This document shows positions 1 to 7,100 of a DNA stretch of 8,490 bases, piece by piece (position 1 is the stretch's first letter; every line of letters begins with the position of its first letter). The DNA is taken from assembly GCA_937907645.1 (NCBI GenBank), contig CALCWV010000001.1, forward strand, positions 1 to 8,490, in the 5' to 3' direction. Source of the DNA: an uncultured Clostridia bacterium (GTDB taxonomy: Bacteria > Bacillota > Clostridia > Christensenellales > UBA1242). The position numbers were made by a program, and so were the translations under genes. The notes under the pieces were generated by a model that searched no databases, had not been told where the DNA came from, and saw only the letters and a program-made list of their open reading frames with translations.

Positions 1-52
1 CCAATTTCTCCACATATGCAATCAATTCATCTCTTGAATAATCTAACAGCAC
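1..52 (-). CDS. rlmN: 23S rRNA (adenine-C2)-methyltransferase RlmN, N-terminal fragment (runs off left edge)
   Basis: After the fmt stop, a second minus-strand frame is open to the window edge. From a GTG at 52-50 it reads MLLDYSRDELIAYVEKL. The pattern 'LLDY(S/T)xxEL...V..LG' is what I remember from the N-terminus of RlmN, a radical-SAM enzyme that methylates A2503 of 23S rRNA and A37 of some tRNAs. The GTG is the only reasonable start: a TGA lies in frame five codons upstream, and an AAGGTG Shine-Dalgarno (58-63) sits five bases before it. The start lies inside the last codons of fmt, so the two genes overlap by 10 bases and are probably translationally coupled. rlmN is often found near priA-def-fmt in Clostridia, usually after rsmB, which is absent between them here. 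Only 17 residues are visible, so the name rests on a short match plus context. Confidence 0.55.
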   Translation of the reverse strand, partial: MLLDYSRDELIAYVEKL

Positions 53-960
53 GTATTCACCTTTTCACTTTTAAATTTATATCCGTTTAAAAAATCCTTT
101 ACATCTAGCATTTTTCCATTTGGATTTTGACATTTTAAGACCTTTACACATCCATCTCTAGCACCAATAAGAAATTGCTTGTTTATAACCTTAATTTCGC
201 CAATTTCAAGCTCAAAATCCCTGCATATTGCAAGTTTTTGCACTTTAATTCTATCTTCGCCAATAAAGAAGTAACATCCGGGATTTTCTCCAAGTGCTCT
301 CACGCGGTTAACTAAATCTTCAGCTTTATTATTAAAATCCAAAAACCCGTCTTCTTTTTGAATCATTTTTGTGAACGTAGCTTTGCTCCCGTCTTGTGGA
401 TAAAACTTAACTTTTCCGCTTTCAATTAGATCCAAAGATTTTACAAGCAATTCTCCGCCAAGCTTTGCAGTCTTTTCGGATAGAGTTGAGAATGTATCCT
501 CGTCGTCAATTTTTATATCTTCGCAGAGGATTATATCTCCCGAATCCACTTCATATTCCATTTTTTGGATGCTCACGCTCGTTTCCTTGTCGCCATTCAT
601 AAGGGCATATTGCAGCGGCGTTGCTCCCCTGTATTTTGGAAGCTTTGAAGGATGAACATTTAGTCCCATTTTCTTGCTTAAAAATTCTCTTGAAATAATC
701 TGCCCGAAAGACGCTGTAACAAAAACGTCAAAATCCATAGCAAATATTTCGTCAATATTTCTGTTTACTCTCTCATATTGAAGCACTTTTAATCCCAAAT
801 TCTGTGCATATTCCTTGATTTGAGGAGCAACAAGTTTGTGCCCCCTTCCCGAAGGTCTATCAGGCTGACAAATAACTGCAACCACTTCATGCTTAGATTT
901 TAATAGCTCTCCAAGCACTCCAATTGAAAAGGCGGACGAGCCTAAAAACAAAACTTTCAT
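43..960 (-). CDS. fmt: Methionyl-tRNA formyltransferase
   Basis: This cytosolic enzyme transfers the formyl group of 10-formyl-tetrahydrofolate to Met-tRNA(fMet) to make the initiator tRNA. The 305 residues are close to the usual length of about 310. The N-terminal Rossmann-like domain starts with VLFLGSSAFSIGVL. Residues 32-45 carry the typical QPDRPSGRGHKLVA stretch. The catalytic region NVHPSKLPKYRGATPLQ (101-117) supplies Asn101 and His103, and DSGDI supplies Asp139, together the formyltransferase triad. The C-terminal tRNA-binding domain begins near QKEDGFLDF (201-209) and includes the RALGENPG segment (221-228). The ATG is preceded by AGGAGG four bases away, and ATGA overlaps the def stop, so def and fmt are co-transcribed and coupled. 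The 3' end overlaps the putative rlmN start. No key residue is missing. Confidence 0.97.
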   Translation of the reverse strand: MKVLFLGSSAFSIGVLGELLKSKHEVVAVICQPDRPSGRGHKLVAPQIKEYAQNLGLKVLQYERVNRNIDEIFAMDFDVFVTASFGQIISREFLSKKMGLNVHPSKLPKYRGATPLQYALMNGDKETSVSIQKMEYEVDSGDIILCEDIKIDDEDTFSTLSEKTAKLGGELLVKSLDLIESGKVKFYPQDGSKATFTKMIQKEDGFLDFNNKAEDLVNRVRALGENPGCYFFIGEDRIKVQKLAICRDFELEIGEIKVINKQFLIGARDGCVKVLKCQNPNGKMLDVKDFLNGYKFKSEKVNTCC

Positions 961-1430
961 TTGCCCTCCTTCTTTGCCAAGAACTCCTTTCCGTGTTTAC
1001 TTCTATCAACAAACAAAATTCCGTTCAAATGATCTATCTCGTGACATGTACATCTCGCGAAGTACTTTTCCCCCGTTATTTCAAGTGGATAATTGTATCT
1101 GTCCACTGCTCTAACTGTGACCTTGTATGGGCGAACAACTTCGTCCTTAAATTTTCCAATGCTGAGGCAACCTTCAGTGTCAACATCTTCCCCTTCCTGA
1201 TAAACAATTTCAGGATTGATTAGTTCGTAGTACTGATTGTTAACATCCATAACAACAACACGTCTTAAAACACCAACTTGAGGAGCTGCAAGTCCCATGC
1301 CGTCGTTTTTATACATTGTTTCTTTCATATCGTCTAAAAGTTGCCATAGATCTTCATCAAATTCTACGACTTGCTTGGATTTTTTTCTGAGAACACTCTC
1401 GCCTAATTTAAACACTTTTCTACTTGCCAT
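957..1430 (-). CDS. def: Peptide deformylase
   Basis: This metalloenzyme, typically iron-bound, removes the N-formyl group from nascent proteins, undoing the action of fmt next door. All three deformylase motifs are present in the 157-residue protein: GMGLAAPQ (44-51), EGCLS (86-90) and HEIDH (130-134). Cys88, His130 and His134 are the metal ligands, and Glu131 is the catalytic acid/base. A small variation is that the first motif-2 neighbour is IGKF rather than the common VPG. The protein ends shortly after the helix carrying HEIDH, as expected for the shorter type-1 enzymes. The start is well supported by AGGAGG six bases upstream. Only 10 bases separate it from the priA stop, and its TGA overlaps the fmt ATG, placing it in the middle of a priA-def-fmt operon. 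Confidence 0.97.
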   Translation of the reverse strand: MASRKVFKLGESVLRKKSKQVVEFDEDLWQLLDDMKETMYKNDGMGLAAPQVGVLRRVVVMDVNNQYYELINPEIVYQEGEDVDTEGCLSIGKFKDEVVRPYKVTVRAVDRYNYPLEITGEKYFARCTCHEIDHLNGILFVDRSKHGKEFLAKKEGK

Positions 1431-1440
1431 TTTAACCTCC

Positions 1441-3609
1441 TTAGCTCATATTTTGTGGATTGACCTCGAAGAAAACTGAGCTTTTAACAGCATCTTTCGT
1501 CTGCTCAAGAAGTTCTTCTTCAATTTGATCCGCTTTATCTAACTTACATCTAACGATAACTTGATATCTAAACTTGTTTTGTAATCTCTTAAGCGGAGAT
1601 TTCATAACATCCATATAGATTATCTCGTCCTGATATTTTTCTTTAACTTTCAATAGCTTATTATAGCACACTTTTAGCTCATCTTTAACAACATTTTCAT
1701 CTTGATGAGTAAATAAAATCCTAATTATCCTTGTAAAAGGTGGAAATTTTGCGGTTGCGCGGATATTTTCCTCTTTCCTGAAAAATCCCTTGTAGTCGTA
1801 ATTCGCCGCAAACTTGTATGTATAATGGCGAGGAGAATATGTCTGCAAGACAACTTTTCCTTCGTCCTTACTTCTTCCTGCTCTCCCGCTAACCTGTGTA
1901 ATAAGCTGGAAACATCTCTCTGTACTTCTGTAGTCGCTATGATACAAACTTTGGTCGGCGTCGACAATCCCAACGAGTGTCACATCCTCAAAATCATGTC
2001 CCTTTGCTATCATCTGCGTTCCAACTAAAATCCCTGGCTTAGCACTTCTAAATTCTTCCAAAATCTTAGCATGTGCATTCTTTTTTGAGGTTGTATCATT
2101 ATCCATTCGAAGAATTTTTACATCTGGGAACAACTTTTTCAGTTCGCTCACGACCTTCTCAGTCCCGACTGCACCTTCCTTGATTCGCTCACTTCCGCAG
2201 TTTGGACAAACATCCAAAACTTTGTATTGCTTTCCGCAGTAGTGGCATTTCAGCTTGTTGTCTTCCTTATGATAAACAAGTGAAACATCGCAGTCCTTGC
2301 ATTTTGCGACATAGCCACAATCTCTGCACATCATGAAAGAGGAATATCCCCTTCGATTGATGAAAATCATAGCTTGTTTTTTGTTGTTTATTACACTTGC
2401 CAAATCGCTGATAAGCTGATTCGAAAAGATTCCACTGTTTCCGCTTCTAATTTCCATCATCATATCAACAATTTGAATTTTTGGAAGCTCCCTTCCATTC
2501 ACTCTAACAGGTAGTTCAACAAGCTTGTATTCTCCCCTAACAGCTTTTTCATAGCTCTCAACACTAGGAGTTGCGCTGCCTAGAACAAGCGGACACCTGT
2601 TATACTTAGCCCTGAACATCGCCACTGAGTGGGTGTCATATCTTGGGTTGGATTCTGAAATATAGCTCTGCTCGTGCTCCTCATCAATTATGACCATTCC
2701 AAGGTTGTCTAGTGGTGCAAAGATAGCAGATCTCGCCCCAACAGCAATCTTTGCTTCGCCCAAGAATAATCTCTTCCACTCGTCGAATCTTTCGCCTGCC
2801 GAAAGACCACTGTGAAGAATTGCAATCTTATCCCCGAATCTTGCTCTAAAGTTTGCCAAAACTTGTGGTGTAAGTGAAATCTCTGGAACAAGCATAATTG
2901 CATTTTTCCCTTGTTTTAGCACCCTCGAAATAAGGTGCATATACACCTCAGTTTTTCCGCTTCCTGTAACGCCGTGAAGAAGGAAAGTATCATCCCCTTT
3001 TATTGTGTCAACTGCCCTTTGTTGAAGGTCGTTGAGTTTTATTTTTTTATCATTTATCTCCCCGACATATGGACTTCTATTAATTTGATTTTTATAAATT
3101 TCGATTATATGCTTGCTTTCTAAACTTTTTAGAGAGGAATATCCGAAAAGTTCTTTCAGCTTTTCATATTTTTCTTCTTTATGTTCCTTGAGATATTTAA
3201 CAATTTCAATTTGATTTTTCCCGCGAGATATTTCCACGTTTTCATCAGTTAATCTGCAGCTCTTTTCAAACACTTCCTTGACCTTCCCCTCTCTCATTTC
3301 TGCAGGAATAAAAAGTCTAAGAATAGACGTCATGCGAAGATGATATTTCTTACACATAAAGTTCATAAGCTCTAACATCTCAGGCTTAATGGCAGAAAAA
3401 TCTTCAACTGGCGAAATTATCGCTTTTAATTTTTCGGATGGATATTCACTTTTATATTGCTTATCAATCACAAAACCTTGCAAGATTCTGTTTCCAAACG
3501 GCACAAAAACACGCATCCCCTTTTCAATAGGCATACCGTCAGGAATTATGTATTCAAAGACCTTATCGAGAGCCTTTGTATCTTGATCAATAATGACAGA
3601 AGCGAACAA
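1441..3609 (-). CDS. priA: Primosomal protein N' (replication restart helicase PriA)
   Basis: PriA is a 3'-to-5' superfamily 2 helicase that recognises stalled or collapsed forks and reloads the replisome. The 722 residues fit the family. In order, there is an N-terminal DNA-binding domain (about 1-100), Walker A GVTGSGKT (213-220), DEEH (309-312), GSATPS (344-349), a zinc-binding insertion, GTQMIAKGHDF (530-540) and QVSGRAGR (572-579). The insertion carries eight cysteines in four CxxC pairs (428/431, 437/440, 455/458, 468/471) that bind two zinc ions. The start is TTG, chosen because GGAGG lies four bases upstream and the first residues (FASVIIDQDTKALDKVFEY) align with the usual PriA beginning. 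No in-frame ATG is nearby. It heads the priA-def-fmt-rlmN cluster and has its own promoter in the short gap after rpoZ. coaBC, a frequent upstream neighbour, is absent. Confidence 0.98.
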   Translation of the reverse strand: MFASVIIDQDTKALDKVFEYIIPDGMPIEKGMRVFVPFGNRILQGFVIDKQYKSEYPSEKLKAIISPVEDFSAIKPEMLELMNFMCKKYHLRMTSILRLFIPAEMREGKVKEVFEKSCRLTDENVEISRGKNQIEIVKYLKEHKEEKYEKLKELFGYSSLKSLESKHIIEIYKNQINRSPYVGEINDKKIKLNDLQQRAVDTIKGDDTFLLHGVTGSGKTEVYMHLISRVLKQGKNAIMLVPEISLTPQVLANFRARFGDKIAILHSGLSAGERFDEWKRLFLGEAKIAVGARSAIFAPLDNLGMVIIDEEHEQSYISESNPRYDTHSVAMFRAKYNRCPLVLGSATPSVESYEKAVRGEYKLVELPVRVNGRELPKIQIVDMMMEIRSGNSGIFSNQLISDLASVINNKKQAMIFINRRGYSSFMMCRDCGYVAKCKDCDVSLVYHKEDNKLKCHYCGKQYKVLDVCPNCGSERIKEGAVGTEKVVSELKKLFPDVKILRMDNDTTSKKNAHAKILEEFRSAKPGILVGTQMIAKGHDFEDVTLVGIVDADQSLYHSDYRSTERCFQLITQVSGRAGRSKDEGKVVLQTYSPRHYTYKFAANYDYKGFFRKEENIRATAKFPPFTRIIRILFTHQDENVVKDELKVCYNKLLKVKEKYQDEIIYMDVMKSPLKRLQNKFRYQVIVRCKLDKADQIEEELLEQTKDAVKSSVFFEVNPQNMS

Positions 3610-3618
3610 GTTTCCTCC

Positions 3619-3652
3619 AAAAAAAATTCTACTGTATTTCTACAATAGAATT
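3619..3652 (-). terminator. Hairpin plus T-run between rpoZ and priA (terminator or operator)
   Basis: Positions 3625-3652 form a 12-base inverted repeat with one T/G wobble and the four-base loop GAAA. On the minus strand the T-run 3626-3619 follows, its first two bases belonging to the stem. For RNA coming from rpoZ this has the form of an intrinsic terminator, although the stem has only two G-C pairs. It also overlaps the last bases of the priA -10 box and the likely transcription start. A transcript starting at about 3643 would lack most of the left arm and could not fold it. A repressor-binding palindrome is the alternative reading. Confidence 0.55.
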
Positions 3653-3678
3653 ATATCACATTTTTATTTATTTGTATA
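3650..3678 (-). promoter_or_regulatory. Promoter of the priA-def-fmt operon
   Basis: Read on the minus strand, TATACA (3678-3673; four of six matches to TTGACA) is 17 bases from a perfect TATAAT (3655-3650). TGA directly before the TATAAT gives an extended -10. The expected start of transcription is near 3643, giving a leader of about 34 bases before the TTG of priA. The -35 box begins four bases past the rpoZ stop codon. Confidence 0.75.
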
Positions 3679-3681
3679 GCA

Positions 3682-3879
3682 CTAAAAGTCGCTTGGAACA
3701 ACTTTTCCATCATAAACTTCTTGGCAAGCCTGACTGATAGATTTTAAATCGATATCAGTAGAATCAACTCTTCTCAAAGTTTCGATTTCCTTTGCTCTTT
3801 TTGCAACAATATTTGATAAAACATAGACGTTGCCTCTAGCTCTCTTTACAAGTTCATCAATTGGTGGATCAATCATCAT
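3682..3879 (-). CDS. rpoZ: DNA-directed RNA polymerase omega subunit
   Basis: Omega is the small non-catalytic subunit that helps fold beta' and stabilise the core polymerase. The short protein carries the typical pattern PPIDELVKRARGNVYVLSN followed by IVAKRAKEI, the conserved AKRA helix of the RpoZ family, and ends in a short acidic tail. The open frame extends to a GTG at 3894. I prefer the ATG at 3879 (65 residues), because GTGAGG lies nine bases before it as a ribosome site and the promoter predicts a transcript start near 3900, which would leave the GTG with almost no leader. A second ATG follows at once (3876). In many Firmicutes rpoZ sits between gmk and coaBC. Here neither is present, and rpoZ is transcribed alone or read through into priA. 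Confidence 0.9.
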   Translation of the reverse strand: MMIDPPIDELVKRARGNVYVLSNIVAKRAKEIETLRRVDSTDIDLKSISQACQEVYDGKVVPSDF

Positions 3880-3888
3880 AATTTTATA

Positions 3889-3894
3889 CCTCAC
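3889..3894 (-). promoter_or_regulatory. Ribosome binding site deciding the rpoZ start
   Basis: GTGAGG on the minus strand ends nine bases before the ATG at 3879. Nothing like a Shine-Dalgarno site precedes the longer GTG start, whose codon is itself part of this site. Confidence 0.55.
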
Positions 3895-3906
3895 TTTTAC
3901 ATTGAT

Positions 3907-3935
3907 ATTTTAGCATACTTATATTTTTTTGTAAA
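3907..3935 (-). promoter_or_regulatory. Promoter of rpoZ
   Basis: On the minus strand, TTTACA (3935-3930; five of six consensus bases) is 17 bases from TAAAAT (3912-3907; five of six). TGC precedes the -10, so it is an extended -10 type. Transcription should begin near 3900, about 20 bases before the preferred ATG. Confidence 0.75.
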
Positions 3936-4060
3936 CTAAAAATTAGTACACTTTTTAAGAAATATTTCCATTTTGTAGCTGAAAAGCATATCTTTTACTC
4001 AAAAAACACGTTGCAACTGCAAAATTACATAAAAAATTAAAAAATTTAATTATTTTATTG

Positions 4061-4084
4061 AAAAAACAGCATATGCGCTGTTTT
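4061..4084 (-). terminator. Second terminator-like hairpin downstream of ppdK
   Basis: AAAACAGC (4063-4070) and GCTGTTTT (4077-4084) form an 8-bp stem around a six-base loop. On the minus strand the stem runs into T6. It lies 10 bases past the first ppdK terminator, so it acts as a back-up. Its core ACAGC...CATATG-like...GCTGT is shared with the palindrome at 7307-7336. Confidence 0.65.
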
Positions 4085-4086
4085 AC

Positions 4087-4117
4087 TAAAAAAAGGATAA
4101 TACTTAATGATTATCCT
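4087..4117 (-). terminator. Intrinsic terminator of ppdK
   Basis: On the minus strand, AGGATAAT (4117-4110) pairs perfectly with ATTATCCT (4101-4094) around an eight-base loop and is followed by a run of Ts (4094-4087). It starts about 30 bases after the ppdK stop codon. Confidence 0.85.
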
Positions 4118-4147
4118 ACTTTTTATAATTTTAGTTAATCCCGATAA

Positions 4148-6775
4148 TTAGTTTCTTGGGAATTTGATGTTTGCTTGAGCTGCAGCAAGTCTAGCAATTG
4201 GCACACGATATGGTGAGCATGAAACATATGTCAAGCCTGTCTTGTGGCAGAATTCGATAGATGATGGATCTCCACCATGTTCTCCACAGATTCCAAGTTT
4301 GATGTCAGGTCTTGTTGATTTTCCAAGTTCAACTGCCATCTTAATCAATCTACCTACACCAATTTGATCAAGTCTAGCAAATGGATCGCTTTCGAAGATC
4401 TTCTTTGAGTAGTAAGCGTCAAGGAATTTTCCAGCGTCGTCACGTGAGAATCCATATGTCATTTGTGTAAGGTCGTTTGTTCCAAATGAGAAGAATTCAG
4501 CATATGAAGCGATTTGATCAGCTGTAACAGCTGCACGAGGAATTTCGATCATTGTTCCGATCTTGTATGTCATCTTAACCTTGTTTTCAGCGATAACTTG
4601 GTCAGCAACGTTAGCAACGATATCTCTAACATATTTAAATTCTCTTACATCGCAAGTGAGAGGAATCATAATTTCTGGAACAATCTTATATTTCTTTTCC
4701 TTTGATACTTGGATAGCAGCTTCGATAACTGCTCTTGTTTGCATTTCAGCAATTTCAGGATATGTTACAGCAAGACGAAGTCCACGGTGTCCCATCATTG
4801 GGTTGAATTCGTGTAAATCTTCTACTGTTCTCTTTAATCTTTCGAATGTTAATCCCATTTCTTTAGCTAATGCTCTGATTTCGCTATCTTCATGTGGAAC
4901 AAATTCGTGTAGAGGTGGATCCAAGAAACGGATTGTAACTGGCTTTCCTCTCATAGCTGTGTAAAGGCCAATAAAGTCTTTCTTTTGCATTGGAAGAAGT
5001 TTAGCAAGAGCTCTCTTTCTCTCTTCAACTGTTGAAGAAACAATCATTTCTCTTACTGCAGGGATTCTGTCAGCTTCAAAGAACATATGTTCTGTTCTGC
5101 AAAGTCCGATTCCTTCTGCACCAAAGTTAAATGCGTTTTCAGCATCTTTTGGATTGTCAGCGTTTGTTCTGATTTGTAAAGCTCTGTACTTGTCAGCCCA
5201 TTTCATGATTGTAGCAAATTCGCCAGAAATCTTAGCTGGTTCTGTAGCAATTAAGCCATCATAGATTTTTCCTGTTGATCCATCAAATGAAAGCAAGTCG
5301 CCTTCTTTATAGATTTTTCCGTTTAATTCGAATGATTTTTCATCTTGAGCAAATTTCAATGCTGAGCATCCTGCAACGCAGGCTGTTCCCATTCCTCTTG
5401 CAACAACGGCAGCGTGTGATGTCATTCCACCACGAGCTGTGAGAACACCTTGTGAAGCCATCATTCCTTCAATATCTTCTGGAGATGTTTCAAGTCTTAC
5501 AAGAACAACTTTTTCTTTGTTTGCAGCAAGTTCTTTAGCTCTTTCAGCTGTAAATACGATCTTTCCGCAAGCAGCACCAGGTGAAGCAGGAAGAGCTTCA
5601 GCGATAGGTGTAGCAGCTTTCAAAGCTTTGTCTTCAAATTGTGGGTGAAGCAAAGCGTCTAATTGTTTAGGATCGATCATCATTAAAGCTTCTTGTTCTG
5701 TCAGTAGCCCTTCCTTAACGAGGTCAACAGCGATCTTAAGAGCCGCTTTAGCTGTTCTCTTTCCGTTTCTTGTTTGAAGCATATACAATTTACCTTTTTC
5801 AATAGTAAATTCCATATCTTGCATATCTTTATTGTGTTTTTCAAGTGTCTTAGCAATATCAACAAATTGCTTGTAAACTGCAGGGTTTTGTTTCTTAAGA
5901 GTTGCGATAGGTAATGGAGTTCTAATTCCGGCAACAACGTCTTCACCTTGAGCGTTCATTAAGTATTCTCCATAGAATTCATTTTCTCCAGTAGCAGGGT
6001 TACGGCTGAAAGCAACACCTGTTCCGCAGTCATCTCCCATATTTCCGAAAACCATTGATTGAACGTTTACAGCTGTTCCCCATTCATATGGAATGTCATG
6101 CATTCTTCTGTAAACATTAGCTCTTTCGTTATCCCATGATCTAAATACAGCCTTAACAGCTTCGATAAGTTGAACTTTTGGATCTTGTGGGAATTCTTCG
6201 CCTTGTCCTTTCAAGTATAACTTTTTGAACATAGCAACGATTTCTTTCAAGTCTTCAGCTGAAAGGTCTTTATCGAATTGAACACCTTTCTTTGCCTTAA
6301 CTTCGTCTAAAATTCTTTCATATTTTGATTTTTCTTGTTGCATAACAACGTCTGAGAACATTTGGATAAATCTTCTGTATGAGTCGTAAGCAAATCTTGG
6401 ATTGTTAGTTAATGTTGCCAATCCTTCTACAACTTGGTCGTTAAGTCCAAGGTTAAGAATTGTGTCCATCATACCAGGCATTGAAACTCTTGCGCCAGAA
6501 CGAACTGAAACAAGAAGAGGATTCTTAACATCACCAAATTTCTTTCCTGTGATTTTCTCTAATTCTGCGAGTTTCTTAGAGATTTGTGCCATGATCTCGT
6601 CATTGATTTTTCTTCCATCTTTGTAATATTGTGTACAAGCTTCTGTTGTAACAATAAATCCTTGTGGAACAGGCATCCCCAATTTAGTCATTTCAGCAAG
6701 GTTTGCGCCCTTACCACCAAAAAGGTTTTTATCGGCTTTTTCTACTTCTTTAAATTGATAAACGTATTTCTTCAT
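4148..6775 (-). CDS. ppdK: Pyruvate, phosphate dikinase
   Basis: This cytosolic enzyme interconverts ATP + Pi + pyruvate and AMP + PPi + phosphoenolpyruvate. In anaerobes it often runs in glycolysis toward pyruvate, using PPi to save ATP. The 875 residues match full-length bacterial enzymes. The N-terminal ATP-grasp part opens with GGKGANLAEM (20-29) and contains MPGMMDTILNLG (99-110). The swivelling phosphohistidine domain has GGMTSHAAVVARGMG (449-463), with catalytic His454 and Thr452 at the site that regulatory proteins phosphorylate in other species. The C-terminal PEP/pyruvate barrel shows GLCRTEHMFF (557-566), TIRFLDPPLHEF (614-625) and GICGEHGGDPSS (828-839), with Cys830 as the acid/base. 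The ATG has AAGGAG six bases upstream. It is a single-gene unit with its own promoter and tandem terminators. The PDRP regulator gene is not in the window. Confidence 0.99.
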   Translation of the reverse strand: MKKYVYQFKEVEKADKNLFGGKGANLAEMTKLGMPVPQGFIVTTEACTQYYKDGRKINDEIMAQISKKLAELEKITGKKFGDVKNPLLVSVRSGARVSMPGMMDTILNLGLNDQVVEGLATLTNNPRFAYDSYRRFIQMFSDVVMQQEKSKYERILDEVKAKKGVQFDKDLSAEDLKEIVAMFKKLYLKGQGEEFPQDPKVQLIEAVKAVFRSWDNERANVYRRMHDIPYEWGTAVNVQSMVFGNMGDDCGTGVAFSRNPATGENEFYGEYLMNAQGEDVVAGIRTPLPIATLKKQNPAVYKQFVDIAKTLEKHNKDMQDMEFTIEKGKLYMLQTRNGKRTAKAALKIAVDLVKEGLLTEQEALMMIDPKQLDALLHPQFEDKALKAATPIAEALPASPGAACGKIVFTAERAKELAANKEKVVLVRLETSPEDIEGMMASQGVLTARGGMTSHAAVVARGMGTACVAGCSALKFAQDEKSFELNGKIYKEGDLLSFDGSTGKIYDGLIATEPAKISGEFATIMKWADKYRALQIRTNADNPKDAENAFNFGAEGIGLCRTEHMFFEADRIPAVREMIVSSTVEERKRALAKLLPMQKKDFIGLYTAMRGKPVTIRFLDPPLHEFVPHEDSEIRALAKEMGLTFERLKRTVEDLHEFNPMMGHRGLRLAVTYPEIAEMQTRAVIEAAIQVSKEKKYKIVPEIMIPLTCDVREFKYVRDIVANVADQVIAENKVKMTYKIGTMIEIPRAAVTADQIASYAEFFSFGTNDLTQMTYGFSRDDAGKFLDAYYSKKIFESDPFARLDQIGVGRLIKMAVELGKSTRPDIKLGICGEHGGDPSSIEFCHKTGLTYVSCSPYRVPIARLAAAQANIKFPRN

Positions 6776-6811
6776 AAATTCTCCTTTTAACCTTCGTTAT
6801 TTATCGGATAT

Positions 6812-6840
6812 ATTTTATCAAAATCATATATTTTTATCAA
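6812..6840 (-). promoter_or_regulatory. Promoter of ppdK
   Basis: On the minus strand, TTGATA (6840-6835; five of six consensus bases) is 17 bases from TAAAAT (6817-6812; five of six). A TGA triplet precedes the -10. Transcription should start near 6805, giving a leader of about 30 bases that ends in the AAGGAG ribosome site. Confidence 0.8.
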
Positions 6841-6848
6841 GCAAAACA

Positions 6849-6877
6849 TTGTAGATTTTTAAAATTTTTTGTATAAG
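6849..6877 (+). promoter_or_regulatory. Possible weak promoter of the small plus-strand gene
   Basis: TATAAG (6872-6877) lies 17 bases after TTGTAG (6849-6854; three of six matches). It is the best plus-strand candidate upstream of the gene at 6939, but the region is so AT-rich that chance matches are likely. Confidence 0.3.
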
Positions 6878-6907
6878 TTTTTTAAATTTTTCTGCATAAG
6901 ATTTCAA

Positions 6908-6932
6908 CTCCTGCACACACTAAACTCGGGAG
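6908..6932 (+). promoter_or_regulatory. Leader hairpin that could cover the ribosome site of the small gene
   Basis: CTCCTG (6908-6913) can pair with CGGGAG (6927-6932), with one T/G wobble, around a 13-base loop. The right arm contains the GGGAGG Shine-Dalgarno of the gene at 6939, so folding would hide it. The stem is short and may be chance. Confidence 0.3.
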
Positions 6933-6938
6933 GTAGAT

Positions 6939-7100
6939 ATGGCAGAAAAGAAATGGGTTCCAGGTGAAGAAGTTCCAACAAGCGGTAACTATACTGCATA
7001 TGATAAGAACTGCCGTTGTGGTGGAAGCACATACCTTGAAAAAGGTAAAAGATTCCCAGCTACACAACACTCTGGAAGTTATTATGTTAGAGAAAAATAA
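6939..7100 (+). CDS. Small YjzC-like protein of unknown function
   Basis: This 53-residue open frame starts at an ATG with GGGAGGT five bases before it and is the only clear plus-strand gene. The protein begins MAEKKWVPGEEVPTSGNY, has a central CRCGG (25-29), then LEKGKRFP (33-40) and ends SGSYYVREK. The layout W/F-xPGExxPxSGxY followed by L-E-K-G-x-xFP is what I remember of the YjzC family from Bacillus and relatives, for which no function is established. There is no signal peptide or membrane segment, so it is probably cytosolic. The two cysteines in CxCGG hint at metal or redox binding, but two ligands alone are not a zinc ribbon. It is divergent from ppdK. Codon use (GGT, AGA, ACA) looks ordinary for its neighbours. 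The gene call is firm and the family name moderate. Confidence 0.75.
   Translation: MAEKKWVPGEEVPTSGNYTAYDKNCRCGGSTYLEKGKRFPATQHSGSYYVREK

Noticed and set aside
924..1223. Plus-strand open frame of 99 codons
   Set aside because: It lies wholly opposite the end of def and the start of fmt, both of which have all family motifs. It has no recognisable protein features.
4012..4025. TTGCA-AC-TGCAA inverted repeat and AT-only hairpin near 4030-4060 between rpoZ and ppdK
   Set aside because: The repeats are very short, or made only of A and T in an AT-rich gap, and have no link to a promoter or terminator. Chance is the simplest explanation.
4563..4964. Plus-strand open frame of 133 codons inside ppdK
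   Set aside because: It is antisense to the conserved PEP-binding barrel of ppdK. Long antisense frames are common opposite strongly biased codons, and no plus-strand ribosome site is apparent.
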